Source: Isochrysis galbana
Lineage: Eukaryota > Haptophyta > Isochrysidales > Isochrysidaceae
NCBI GenBank assembly: GCA_018136815.1
Contig: CM030933.1
Coordinates: 620,001-684,000 of the forward strand
DNA length: 64,000 nucleotides
Reading direction: 5' to 3'
The notes under the pieces were generated by a model that ran no database searches, was not told where the DNA came from, and saw nothing but the letters and a program-made list of their open reading frames with translations. The position numbers and the translations under genes are program-made. Numbering within the stretch: the first letter of the stretch is position 1; every line of letters starts with the position of its first letter. This document shows positions 35,879 to 46,195 of the stretch, in pieces.

Positions 35879-36231
35879 CCACTACCTACTATTGTAGTAC
35901 TACTACCACCCTCCTTCTCTTTCCCCACCTACCTCTCTCCCTCCCAAACATGGAAGTCCGCGCGGGGAGGAAGGCGAGGAGAGGAAGAAACGGAGGGTGG
36001 TGTGGGAGGAGTAGGTAGGAGTACCGCAGGGGGGGGGAGGGGGAACGGGAGAGGAGAGAGAGAAAAAACAAAATCCCGGCGCCCCCTTCAAGCCCTGTGA
36101 GAAGGCCGGATGTGGACGCCGAACAGGGGGAAAGGATCATCCCATAATATACTGTGCAGTGTGATGAAGAAAACTTGTGTGCGAAGACATCCGCATCGCG
36201 TCTCTCTCCCCCTCTTCTCTCTTTCTCTCTG

Positions 36232-36268
<37 letters not shown>

Positions 36269-36293
36269 GTCCCCCCCCCCCCCCCCCCCCCCC

Positions 36294-36342
<49 letters not shown>

Positions 36343-36824
36343 CTGCTCTCTGGTTCGGTTGTCCCTGTATCGCCCCTCACCGAATACGATTACGTAATCA
36401 GAAGGCAGAATCTCCCTCCCCCTCCCTCGGGCGTCTTTCTCTCTGCCCTCTCTCCCCCCTCAGCGACTCTCTCGTTCTCTCTCTCCCGTTGAGAGGAATA
36501 ATCCGTCACCTGTCGACCCCCCCGTTGAAACGATCTTGGCCCCGTCACGCTCAACTGCGTAATAATAAAATAATGACCATCACAAAAGACAAAGACAAAG
36601 ACGCGAAAGACGCTAAACTCGCAAAAGCATAAGAAGCTTACTTTAGGAATACTCCAAGTCGAGACCGGGCGCGGTGCGTGGCCGTTATCGACGATCCATC
36701 CGGATGGGAGGCACCACCGGATACCAAATACACAGGAGGGAGCCACCCGGATGCTCACGCCAATCGGGCAGGCCACGCGCCGAAATCTCGTCGATCATTA
36801 GGGGCAGGCGGAAATATTCCGAAT
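35607..36824. repeat. microsatellite-rich upstream region of the carboxypeptidase
   Basis: Contains CT repeats at 35831-35875, 36243-36268 and 36295-36338 with a pure run of 24 C at 36271-36294 between the last two, and GA-rich blocks at 35700-35735 and 35955-36065. Long Ser/Leu and Arg/Glu reading frames are products of these repeats. The part at 36380-36820 has no recognisable gene. Confidence 0.8.
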
Positions 36825-37260
36825 GTTTCCCGGGATATTTGGGCGTATATCGGCTCGCGGGATATTTCGGGATATTTCAGGATATTTCAGGATATGAGTA
36901 GGATATTTGGGCTGCTCACGGAGGGAAAGTAAAAACAAAACCCCCTGTACAACAAGAAACCCTGCTTACTTCTGAGAGCGCGTGCCCCCCCCTCCCCCCC
37001 GCGCGCGAGCGATGCCTGCTAGAGGTATGGCTCCGCCTTGCCCAGCCCTGCCCTCCCCAGTGCTCCACTAGCTTGCTTGGCACATGTGCGTAGCTTCGGT
37101 CTATCTCACGCGTGCTCGAGTGCTCGAGCCAAAAACAAAACTCACCAGGTCGGCATATTTTGGGGATATTTGGGTGGCCTCCCAGGATATAGATATAAAT
37201 GGGATATCTTCGCGGAATATTTGGGCAAGTTTTTCGGAATATTTCCGCCTGCCGCCTGGC
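36825..37260 (+). repeat. cluster of GGATATTT words
   Basis: GGGATATTTGGG, GGATATTTCGGGATATTTC and AGGATATTTCAGG occur in near-tandem at 36830-36915. A second group (TTTTGGGGATATTTGGG, GGAATATTTGGG, GGAATATTTCC) lies at 37155-37250, separated by ordinary GC-rich sequence. The periodicity is about 12-13 bases in the first group. The two groups could be the ends of one inserted element. Confidence 0.7.
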
Positions 37261-37299
37261 CCTATCGATCATAATAAAACGTCGGAGCGTTAGTACATA

Positions 37300-39545
37300 G
37301 TACATAGTACCACTACTCCCACTAGCCCGGTACTATCACGACACCACGACACCCCTCAGCTCGCCTACCCGTACGCCTTGACGTGTGTTGACACTGTAGA
37401 CACATACGCATATGCGCATATGCACATGCACCCCTTCGAATCTCGAATCTGTTGTATTCCTGCCCATCTGAAGGCTGTAGGCATGAATATTCGTGTAAGG
37501 TACGCGCTCACAATTACAATTGAACAGTTCCCCGTGTTGCCACTGACGCACAAGACACACAGATTCGGATTCCCCATGGTCTCAAGCCCAGGTTTGCAGA
37601 TTTTGGTCTCGAAATTTGCGATTCGAATTTTGTTTTTGCTGTTACTATAATTGTTGGCTCGTTTAAGGTAATAAACCGGCATGACTTCGACTTCTCGTTC
37701 TGCAGTCGCTCTGCGAGACTCTCTCTCTCTCTCTCTCCGTCCGCCTCTCCTCGGCCGACGGCAGGAAGATTCGTCCAAAACATTCTCCGGTCCCAAGATA
37801 TCTCGTGGGGGGTCTCTCTGCGCTCCGCGAGGGAAAGGACGCGATCTCGCTCCGAGATTGGCCTCGCGCCCTCCCACGCTGCCCCGCCGTGCCCTCGGTC
37901 CCTCGCCCCCCCCCCGCGGCAGGTTCTTCCTCTCGGCGTGCCATCCGTCGCCCCTTGCTCGTCGCTTGTCTAGAAGGTCTCTCTGCACATCGCCTTCTTC
38001 CCGACCACCCAAACAAACAAACATGTCGCACGATATCAATCAACGATTCGAGTCCATCATTCGGAACGACAAGGTTGACGCGGCTCGCGGCGTGGACAAC
38101 GCGACCAAGTTCGGCGAGTGTCTTGCAAAGACTCGCTTCCGCGTCGAGAACCACGAGCTTCCTCGTTCGGCCCTTTGGTGCGTCAACCTCTGCCAGCGCT
38201 ACCTGAGCCCGTACGAGCAGGCCCGCGCTGGCCAACAACAAGCGTCGGTCACGGTCGCCGCCGTGACGCCGCCGGCGGCTACTTCCAAGTCCACCAAGAC
38301 CGCCAAGGTTGCTAAGGCTGCCTCTAATCCCGCGGACACTATGGCTTCGATGGTCGCCGCCGTCCAAGCGGCGGTGGCCGAGGCATTAAAATCGCAAAAC
38401 AACAACTCGAACCGCAAGGCGACTGGCGCTGACAATCGTCGGGCTCCGCCTCCGCCTACGAATTACTCCGCATCGTCTCCGTTACCGGACGCACTTCTTG
38501 ACCGTCCTCTCGGCAAAAGCACGTCTTCTCGTCGCCAATGTGATCCCCCTCCGAACGGCCTTGGGCTTCCGGCCGATTCGGGCCTCTCGGAATGGGATCC
38601 AGGTAGCTGGTCTCGAGCTCGAGCCCGCTTCTGGCAAATTTCTCGTTACGCGGGTCACCCGGCCCTTCGCGCTGCGCTCACGCGCTGCCGTCCCTCCGAT
38701 GCCACCATGACGGCGCCGCGTCTCGACGACCTAGACCGCGACGTCAAGGAGTGGACCGACGCCAACGGCTGCGCGTACTGCGCCTTTCGTCCCCGGGCTC
38801 CATCTGGTACGCCCGAGGCAGACCTGTGGAAGTATGGCACGGGCGACGGATCTCATAACCCCGTCGTTTGCCAACCGTGCATTCGTTTTCTCTGCGAAGG
38901 CGGTAGTGGTGAGTGTGGTAACGACCCAGAAGTCCACCGCCGCCTCCGCACGATGGTCGTTCTCCGTCCGGCCCAGTAGGTCGCCGGCGGGCACTCCCCC
39001 GGCCCTTTCTTTCCCCCCCGCCATCAGGAGACTCCCCCCGTGCACTACTAGGGGGATAGGGGTAAAGGGCTTAGATATGGTCCGGTGGCCCGCGCCCCCC
39101 CCGCCCGGTGGTCCGTTCCCCCCTTCCTCCTGCGCCTACCGGGTTGGCGGCGTCCTTTATTTAGTCTCGACTCCCGACTTCTGCTCCTGTAAACTGTAAA
39201 CAGGTGCGAGACTTACCAATTTTTCGCTCCGCCCACCCCCTTCTCCGCGCTCTCTCTCCCCGCTCCTGCGGCACGCGCGATGGCGCGCCTGCGGCAGGCC
39301 TCCTGCTGCCCTCTAGCGACCCCTGGAGGCTCCTGGACTCCTGGAGGCCAGCTCAGGGGGCAGAGGAAAGGTGCGGGACTTCTACCGTCCCCGCTCTGCC
39401 ACTAGGAGTAAAAAAGGGTCTCGAAGCACCTTTGCAGGTGCTTCCAGCCGCCTCTTAAGAGATAATAATCATTATAATCCCCCACAAGTTACAATGGGTG
39501 AAAACCCAATGAGGCGGACCGACCTACGTCGGGCGACTCACTAGG
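37300..39545 (+). mobile_element. element carrying a Cys-rich ORF, with deletion derivative at 18 kb
   Basis: The left part (37300-37660) and right part (39478-39530) are repeated elsewhere: both ends in inverted orientation at 17985-18400, where the middle is missing, and the left part in inverted orientation at 55010-55400. Inside lies one intact ORF (38023-38979). No reverse transcriptase, integrase, transposase or target duplication could be seen, and the true termini are uncertain. It behaves as a transposon or gene-bearing repeat with a non-autonomous derivative. Confidence 0.65.
38023..38979 (+). CDS. unrecognised 318-residue protein with C-terminal Cys pairs
   Basis: The ATG at 38023 follows CAAACAAACAAAC, a strong eukaryotic start context, and the frame runs intact to 38979. 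Residues 1-70 are charged and probably helical (MSHDINQRFESIIRNDK). Residues 75-140 are Ala-rich (MASMVAAVQAAVAEALKSQN), followed by a Pro/Ser linker. The C-terminal 75 residues hold two CxxC pairs and further Cys: GCAYCAFRP, then VVCQPCIRFLCEGGSGEC, which could bind one or two zinc ions. I do not recognise the family. The ORF sits inside a repeat element (37300-39545), so it may be a Gag-like or DNA-binding protein of that element, or a host gene it carries. GC-rich codon use matches host exons. Confidence 0.6.
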   Translation: MSHDINQRFESIIRNDKVDAARGVDNATKFGECLAKTRFRVENHELPRSALWCVNLCQRYLSPYEQARAGQQQASVTVAAVTPPAATSKSTKTAKVAKAASNPADTMASMVAAVQAAVAEALKSQNNNSNRKATGADNRRAPPPPTNYSASSPLPDALLDRPLGKSTSSRRQCDPPPNGLGLPADSGLSEWDPGSWSRARARFWQISRYAGHPALRAALTRCRPSDATMTAPRLDDLDRDVKEWTDANGCAYCAFRPRAPSGTPEADLWKYGTGDGSHNPVVCQPCIRFLCEGGSGECGNDPEVHRRLRTMVVLRPAQ

Positions 39546-39863
39546 AGAAGCATCGGGGGGGAGGGTTCCATGCACCGCGAGTGCGTTAAGAATATTATCA
39601 AGTTTTTTTAGACTACGCCCCCCCTCCCCAACCCGCGCGTTTTAGCCTCACGCACCAGGGCATCTCACACCGCGGGACAGGATCGTGCAGCGTGCTGGCG
39701 TGCGCCCTCGACTTCAAAAGAGTCCGATTTCGTTCATGATTGGGGAGAGCCAGTCAACGGCAAGGCAATGCGAGGCATCAACAGCAAGCGCGTCGCCAAA
39801 CAGCTGGGTTGAGATTGTTGATGGCGCAGATGAACTCCTGAGCGCCCGCCCGCCCACGGATGG
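39546..39863. other. intergenic, nothing recognised
   Basis: Between the repeat element and the stop codon of the transporter gene on the minus strand. No feature seen. Confidence 0.45.
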
Positions 39864-42800
39864 CTAATGGACACCGACGGCTTCCAATGGAATCTCGGAG
39901 CCTATGGTGTGCTCGTACTGGCGACGACGGGCCCAGTGTCTGCCATAGAGGCGCCCAAGGCCCGTGAACTCGAGGAATCGGCTCAGCTGCGATATGACGG
40001 AGAAATACTTGTTGCGCTGACGTCGTGCAAGGAGCTGTTCCCATGTTGGTGCTCTTCTGACGATGGCCTCCAGGGTCTCCGGCTTCGCAAGTAGGAGCAC
40101 ATCAAAAATGGCCAAGGTGAACGCCAAGTATGCACAACTAAATTATCAGCCAAAAAGAAGAGATTTATGAATGAGTGGCCGTATTTTGCTCGCGGGTTGC
40201 ATGCGGCATGGCTCGCCAGGCAAACGAAGCGTAGCAGTGAGGCTCGCGCGAGCACTCACCCACGCATGGCGCCCCTGTAGTGGCCCGTGGACTCGCGACA
40301 GACGCCAAACACCCAAACAGCAGACCTGCTCCCAGGGTGAATCAAGTCGGATGAGTACGAGGCAGTGTAAGCGCGGTGAGACCACGACCTCAAGGGCTGA
40401 AAACCCATGAGCCGTCAGGGAATCGCAGGCGCACACGAAATGTCCCCTCACGCAGTGATAGGGCTCCCCGAACGCACCCGGACGTTGCACTAGTAATGGC
40501 CAAGGACGTTTGTCGGATACGGGAGGCGTCTGACGAGCCAAAAAAATACTCCCACAACGTAGAGGAGTATCCGTTAGCGAGTCCATACGCAGCCCCCAGC
40601 AGAAACGATGCGCCGAGGTGAGCGCCCTGAGTATGGAGACTGGCGTGAAGGAGCAGAGCACAACCAGCCAAAATCAATGCTAGATGGAGGAGCAGCTCTT
40701 TCCTGCGGCAGAAGAGGGAGGCGGGGCATGCAACGATGCAGCCAAACGCCACCATCATCTGTAGGAGCAACGCACGGCCGGAGATGTTCTCTGAGCCGGA
40801 TACGCCTAGTCGCCGCTCTACGCTATCGAGGAATGAGCTTGAGAGAGTTCCTATTAGCGTGTCGTATGCCGAACCGCCGCCGCCCGTCGTACGCGCGGCG
40901 GCATCGTCGCCCACAGCGACGAGTGCTCGTGCGGCTGCTCCCATATCGTCGTTGCTGTGGTGCTCCTCGAGATCGGTGATGAGGTCCGTGCGGTGGAAGA
41001 CATAGGCGACAACGCAAGCGTGGATGAGGGAAAATGAGGCCTGTGAGAGTTTGAAGAGTGTGCCGTAAGCATTGGCCATGTTCAAGCCTTAACTAATGGA
41101 GGATGTACGGAGTCGCTTCTCGGCTGATGTGCATCTAACGTCGAGCGACCCTCCGTATGAAGCAGGAGCCGACGCTCGGTGACACGTGCTGCATGCTTTA
41201 GGAGTGACTTTCAGAGTGTTTTGGCATCGTGTAAGAGCAGAAGGGGTCGCGTGCATATTCCCCGGGCAAGGTGAAGGTGCGCAGCCGGTCTAGCCCGGCT
41301 AATGCCACGTGACTGTGGCCTTACCTGAGCCAACCAGAAGCTCGTGTGCGTAAGAGCATCCGCCAGCCTCCACTTCTCTTGAGCCTCCTGGGACGACCCG
41401 TGCCGTCGTTGCGAGGATGGAAGAGCAGCCAGCGACACATCCACCCACCGTCTTCCGTCGTCAGGATTTTGACGACTGCTGTCACCCACTGCCCGACTCC
41501 CGACCGTGACCACCACCTCGGCGCCGCTCCCGTCCTCCTTGGGGCCCTCGTCCCGGTCAACACCGCCGTTGAGGTCATTCCGATGGTCTACCACAGCACC
41601 CGGCATTCCATCGCCGCCACCTTCGCCGCTTTCGCCGAAGGACACCCCTCTTGGTCCGTGAGAAGGTGGTTGCTGCCGCTGATGAAGATCGTCTTGTTCT
41701 ATCGACAAAGGCGCCGCTGCCAACATCGCAGCCCGTGCTACAGAGGCTCCGGCGTGAACAATCGGGCTACCACCGAAGACGTGCTCGACCTGGGAGTGAT
41801 GGGTGCCGCGGGGGGGGGGGGGGGGGGGGGGGGGGCAGGTCGGATTCGAGGGAAAGATGCCTGTGCAAGAGCGACCACTTCATAGCTATTCCCGAGCTCA
41901 ACCACCCTATCGCGCTTGGACTGCGTTCCTGCATGCCGGTGGCATCCACCGGGGACTCCCGTTCGGAGGCGCCAGCGTCAAACAGGAAGGCGGCAAGTAG
42001 AAGCACCGGGATTGAGAGGGCAAGCCTGACGGCCACAACGGAATATGTGAGAGCATCATGGCGCACGCGATAGAGGCGAGCCAACGAGTGGCGCGAGGAG
42101 CGCTCAACACGCTGTGGTAGCGAATGGGGCGTGGGCGGCGGCGATGCAAACGCGAGAGCAGAGATCGATCTTCATACAGGCCTTTCACCCCAAGAGAGAG
42201 CTATCAGATTGAAAGGACCCGTATGCAGAAGGAAGGAAGGCAAGGTGAGTCCAGGGTGGGGAGGACTTTACAAGGGACCTCCGACAACCATGGCAACTCA
42301 CCCTGTAGACACGTACGCTCTGCGCCAACACTCGGCAGCCTCACAAGCGGAGGCTGTGAGGATGGCTGGGATCAAGACCATTCCGACAATTGCGGAGCCT
42401 ATCTCCACGGCGACCAGGATTCGAGCCCGAGTATGGCTCACTGGCCACCACCTGCAGTTGCGACATGGGTTGCGATGGAATGCAAGTCACATGAAACGGT
42501 GGTGGTTGCCCCCTCTGCACGAAAACCCCATTTACGCATCAAATTCCTCGTGCTGAGCAAAAGGCAAGCCGAATCGACTCGCCAGCACAATATTGGCCTG
42601 ACTCGCCGGAGTGAGCCAGTAGTGTACACCTCGGATAGTGCACGCCCTAGTCATCACGCTCGCATTTGCTTAGGGAGCGCAAGGCGCGCACTCACGATGT
42701 CAATGCTGAGGTCGCTGCAGGCAGTAGAACTCCAGGTCCAAGCGCCTGCATCACCGTCCACAAGACTAGCAGCGCAGCTTCTCCTTGAGAGGTGGAGAGC

Positions 42801-43627
42801 AGCGAGGTGCAACCACAAACCAAGAGCCCTGTGTCATTATGCCGGAAGGAGCGACGCTTAGTCAGGCGACCTTTCTGGGAGCGTCGATTTGAACATCTTA
42901 CGACCAGCCCGCCCACCCTGCTGCTCTAGACATTGGCTTTGCTGCCGCACCAGAGCCGAGGAGCAGCAGTCGTCTGGGCACGAGGCGGAGAGTGTGCATG
43001 TGCAGCAGGATGGCGGGAGCGGCGAAGACGAGAGATGCCGCATAGAGCGCCGAGACGAACGGCCTCGTCAGCCGTAGGTCAACAATCAGCCCGTCAACGA
43101 TAACACCCACACAAAAGGGAGTCACCGGCGCTGAGACGAGCGCGCAGAGGATGGTGAGTCCCGCTGCGACCCAGCCGTATGGCACAGGCGAGTACCGGAT
43201 GACCCATTCAAGTGGTCGGCGGCGTGCCTGCCTCCGCCTCAGGTTTCCGAGGGGGGGGCGCTGCGATGGCATACTCGCCGAGCCACCATAGCCAGAGCGC
43301 GGAGAAATGAGCGTCTGCAGCGGCACGTCATGCATGTCTTCGTCCTCGGCGACCTCGTCAAAAAGGCGGCCTGCGAAGTGAGGCGAGAGAGGCAGCTGGA
43401 TAATATTAGCCTGCGCCGATGGGGCTGTCCCCTCTAACCTCCACGCTCACGTAGCATCATGTGGGTGCATCGGCACCCGCCCACCGCGATGAGCCCTACG
43501 TCCGCCAAGCAGATCAGGAGAGGCCCAGGAGAGACGGGGAGGGGGGGGGGGGGAAGGAAGAGAAAGAGGAGATGGGGGGGGGGGGGGGATAGGGAGGGAG
43601 GGAGGGAGGGAGGGAGGGAGGGGGGGG

Positions 43628-43684
<57 letters not shown>

Positions 43685-43863
43685 GTGGAGAGCACAGGAC
43701 GCCGGTGGGCCCCTGCCTCCCTGGCTGCCTGGGCTAGTTGCTCACCCGTCTCCTCGAGGTCCTCGGACCATCCGACCCACTTGGCCTCGAGCGAAGCCAC
43801 GTTGATCTCCGCCTCGTCCTCGAGCGCCGACTCCGCCGCCGCGGCGGGCGGCGCGGCGGACAT
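39864..43863 (-). CDS. major facilitator superfamily transporter
   Basis: Nine exons, 43746-43863, 42951-43433, 42696-42828, 42302-42451, 41950-42169, 41325-41789, 40478-41040, 40260-40325 and 39864-40137, join to about 823 residues. The first six membrane segments include VPYGWVAAGLTILCALVSAP, SALYAASLVFAAPAILL, GLLVCGCTSLLST, WTVMQALGPGVLLPAATSAL, RILVAVEIGSAIVGMVLIPA and VAVRLALSIPVLLLAAFLF. A long hydrophilic loop (41325-41789) follows, then SFWLAQASFSLIHACVVAYV, a second loop, LLQMMVAFGCIVACPASLF, LLLHLALILAGCALLLHASL, GASFLLGAAYGLANGYSSTL, SGSAVWVFGVCRESTGHYRG and AYLAFTLAIFDVLLL. That is a 12-helix MFS plan with a G-R-R turn after helix 2-3. Substrate cannot be read. The border between exons 5 and 6 is the weak point: it uses CCCCG|GTGGAT and crosses a 26-base C-run. 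All other joins restore frame and hydrophobic pattern. Confidence 0.78.
41810..41835 (-). repeat. 26-base G/C homopolymer in a transporter intron
   Basis: On the sense strand this is a run of 26 C ending about 19 bases before the acceptor CCCAG|GTCGAG (exon start 41789). It takes the place of a mixed polypyrimidine tract. Confidence 0.8.
43588..43676 (+). repeat. GGGA and AG microsatellites
   Basis: GGGA repeated eight or more times, a G run, then about 23 AG units, inside intron 1 of the transporter gene (sense strand TCCC and CT). Guanine tracts of this spacing can form G-quadruplexes on the plus strand. Confidence 0.85.
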
Positions 43864-44318
43864 CGCGCGCGAGAGAGGGAGAAGGAGGGAGGGAGAGAGA
43901 GCGGGCGGGGGGGAGCGGGAGAGAGAGGGAGGGAGGAGAGGGGGGGAGGCGTAATGAGAGATAGAAAAATCAGTCAGAAAGCCGTGAAGAATGGCCCCAG
44001 GAAGGGAGGAGAGGGGGGAGCCCATCGCACGAGAGTTGCTCTTAGATACATCACAATTTTTTTGTAAGAGTCTGAATACTTTATGAGATGTTGTGAGGAG
44101 AGCAGAGGGGAAGGCGGGCGGGCAGCAAGAGGGCGGCGACGAGAGGGGATACTACGACGCTCGATGCAAGAATACAAATGCGTGACAACGGGTGGAAATT
44201 TGAAGATCTGTTCTACTCGTACTCTAAAGGATCATGGAAGAAGGGAGAGCAGATGTGATTGTGAGGATCGACGAGAGAGAGAGAGGGAGAGAGGGAGAGA
44301 GCAGAGAGCAAAAGAATA
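43864..44318. other. upstream region of the transporter gene
   Basis: GA-rich on the plus strand at 43868-43950, hence a CT-rich leader on the sense strand of the transporter. A short GAGA run lies at 44270-44300. No gene recognised. Confidence 0.45.
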
Positions 44319-44470
44319 ATAGGGCGGTCAAACACTGATTTATAACTACTAACATGTGGGGGGGGCTGCATTTTTGACCGTCCCCCAAAGCCCATAAAAA
44401 AACACCCGGGGAGCTCACCTGCCGCCACGAAAAATTCCCGAGGAAAATGGTGGGTTCTACCGCCCCCCTC
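44319..44470 (+). repeat. GGGCGGTCAAAC repeat, copy related to 60076-60235
   Basis: Starts AATAGGGCGGTCAAACACTG and shares GGCTGCATTTTTGACCGTC, CCCGGGGAGCTCACCTGCCG and AAAATGGTG with the order TAGGGCGGTC, GGCTGCATTTTTTGACCGT, CTCCCGGGGGGGCTACCTGA, AAATGGTGCG at 60076-60220. GGTCAAA and TTTGACC form inverted words within the copy. On the minus strand both copies read HHF-FV-PG-FF-G, so it may be the 3' end of a transposon gene. Confidence 0.7.
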
Positions 44471-44699
44471 GCCCCCCCTCTGCACTGTCGAGTCGAGCGG
44501 AGCCGGAGGGCTCTGAGCCACTCCGTCGCGAGCAGCACCGGCGGCTAGCGCGGCGCTTTGGCCCTCCTCCCCACCGGGAGTCGGGTGAATGAAATTCTGG
44601 ACTGGGTCGGGCAACCCCATTTGGGTGTCTGGACGGGGAACGAACGGCGAACGAAGGGCTGTGGGGCGGCGAGGCGCTCCTAGCGGCCCTAGTGTGTTG

Positions 44700-45808
44700 G
44701 GTTTTAAGAGATTGTTAGACCTACAAAGAACTCTTCCCTCAGGGAGGGAGCCTAGGCTGCTTGAGTGCAGCGACGCAGCGAACAACGACGGACAACGGAG
44801 CTGAGAACAACAGGATACACCGACCCACGAACACACCGGAATCATTCACCCAAACCAAGCAAATTATCAAGCAACCGCGACCCCAAATCACCGATAACTC
44901 AAACACGTCGCGAGAGACGGAGAGAGAGAGCGAGAGAGAGAGAGACTCCGCAGCGACGGCCGGAGCGTGTCTCCGTTGTAACTTCCCACGTAGCGGAGAG
45001 TCCGAAGGGGAGCGTCCTGTCGCGCGACCACGGCGATCACTTTGGATACAGATCGCGACGAGATATCTTCACGACCGAATAAATCTTGCCGTTGAGCGTG
45101 AACCTTCTAGACGCTTCTAACGAACAACCCTGAGTAGCAACCAAGGGGAAGAAACACCAAAGGGGCCAAGGGCTTGCATGTAACTTGCATCAAGGGGAAA
45201 GATTCCCTCACCTAGGAAGCGAACCTACACCGGTCTCCAAGGGGAGATAGCAAATTAAACCTCAAATCTCGAGCGGATAGAGCAACCGACTTGCTCGCCA
45301 AAACCTTGACCGAGAAGAAAGAAGCAAGGACCTACAAGCCAAGGGTAGCGGACCTAGGGAATGTGAGAGGAAATTTCCGAACGCTAACGCCAAACGCCGA
45401 ACGCGGGAAGGCAACGAAACCCTAACCAGGCCAAGCAGAACCTACGAAGAACAGGCCTGGACGACAACGAAAGTGAGCAGGTCCCAAGAAAGAACCGGAA
45501 CCCAACAAGAAACGACAAGCCTTGCAAGAAGCTAAACAAGCCTTCACAAGGTAACCTGAGAGCCTGAGACAAGCGCGCAGCGAGTGACAGGCGACCTGGC
45601 TCCTTTGGGTCAAGATTACCCGAAAGGAGGAAACCTGGAATCTAGACCTGACAGACAGGCTAGAAGGAACGAAACGAGAACTCGAATTCTAGATCGCTAG
45701 GGACGAACCCTACCAACCTAGATGTACCTGAGCTTCACCGTGTGGCCGCACGGCGAAGGACCTGGAAACAAGAGCCTGGAAATCGCATCATCTAGGATGA
45801 ATGCGACA
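44700..45808 (-). mobile_element. 3' LTR of the second Ty3 element (left end approximate)
   Basis: The right border is firm: GAATGCGACA at 45799-45808 equals the LTR end at 61456 and 22058. Just outside is C6 (45809-45814), on the coding strand the G-run of a polypurine tract directly before TGTCGCATTC. GAGATAGCAAATTAAACCT at 45246 is shared with the other LTRs (21838, 61236). The remaining sequence is very different, so it is another subfamily, and I could not fix the left end. Confidence 0.6.
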
Positions 45809-46195
45809 CCCCCCGACTAAGATCGAGACGTCTCCCGATGTCGAGCGGTGAACCTGGAAACAGAGACCTGGAAACTGGAACCTGAGCTGACCAGAGGTCA
45901 GAATCGGAACAAGAAGCAACGGAACATAGCGAGCGAAACGTGGAGACAAGAACACCCTTTGGATCCAAAGCGAGCACGAAATCGGCGGCTTAATGCGGCG
46001 GCCTCTTTCGTACGCACTGCCCCACCCACTTCTCCCTTTTACAGGAGCTTTGCTCGGGTGTTGCGCCGGGTGTAGAGCGCAGGCAGCACGCGTTCAGCAC
46101 CTCCATGATTCGCTCTGACAGAAATTTGAACTCGGAGCCCTAGCCGAGGCGTGGGGCTAGCCTAGAGGGACGGGTCCCTTACCCAAGACATGGGA

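Noticed and set aside
41211..42200. A separate gene for the Gly/Asp-rich ORF between transporter exons
   Set aside because: Its end (SFWLAQ) splices in frame to the next membrane segment, so it is the central loop of the transporter.
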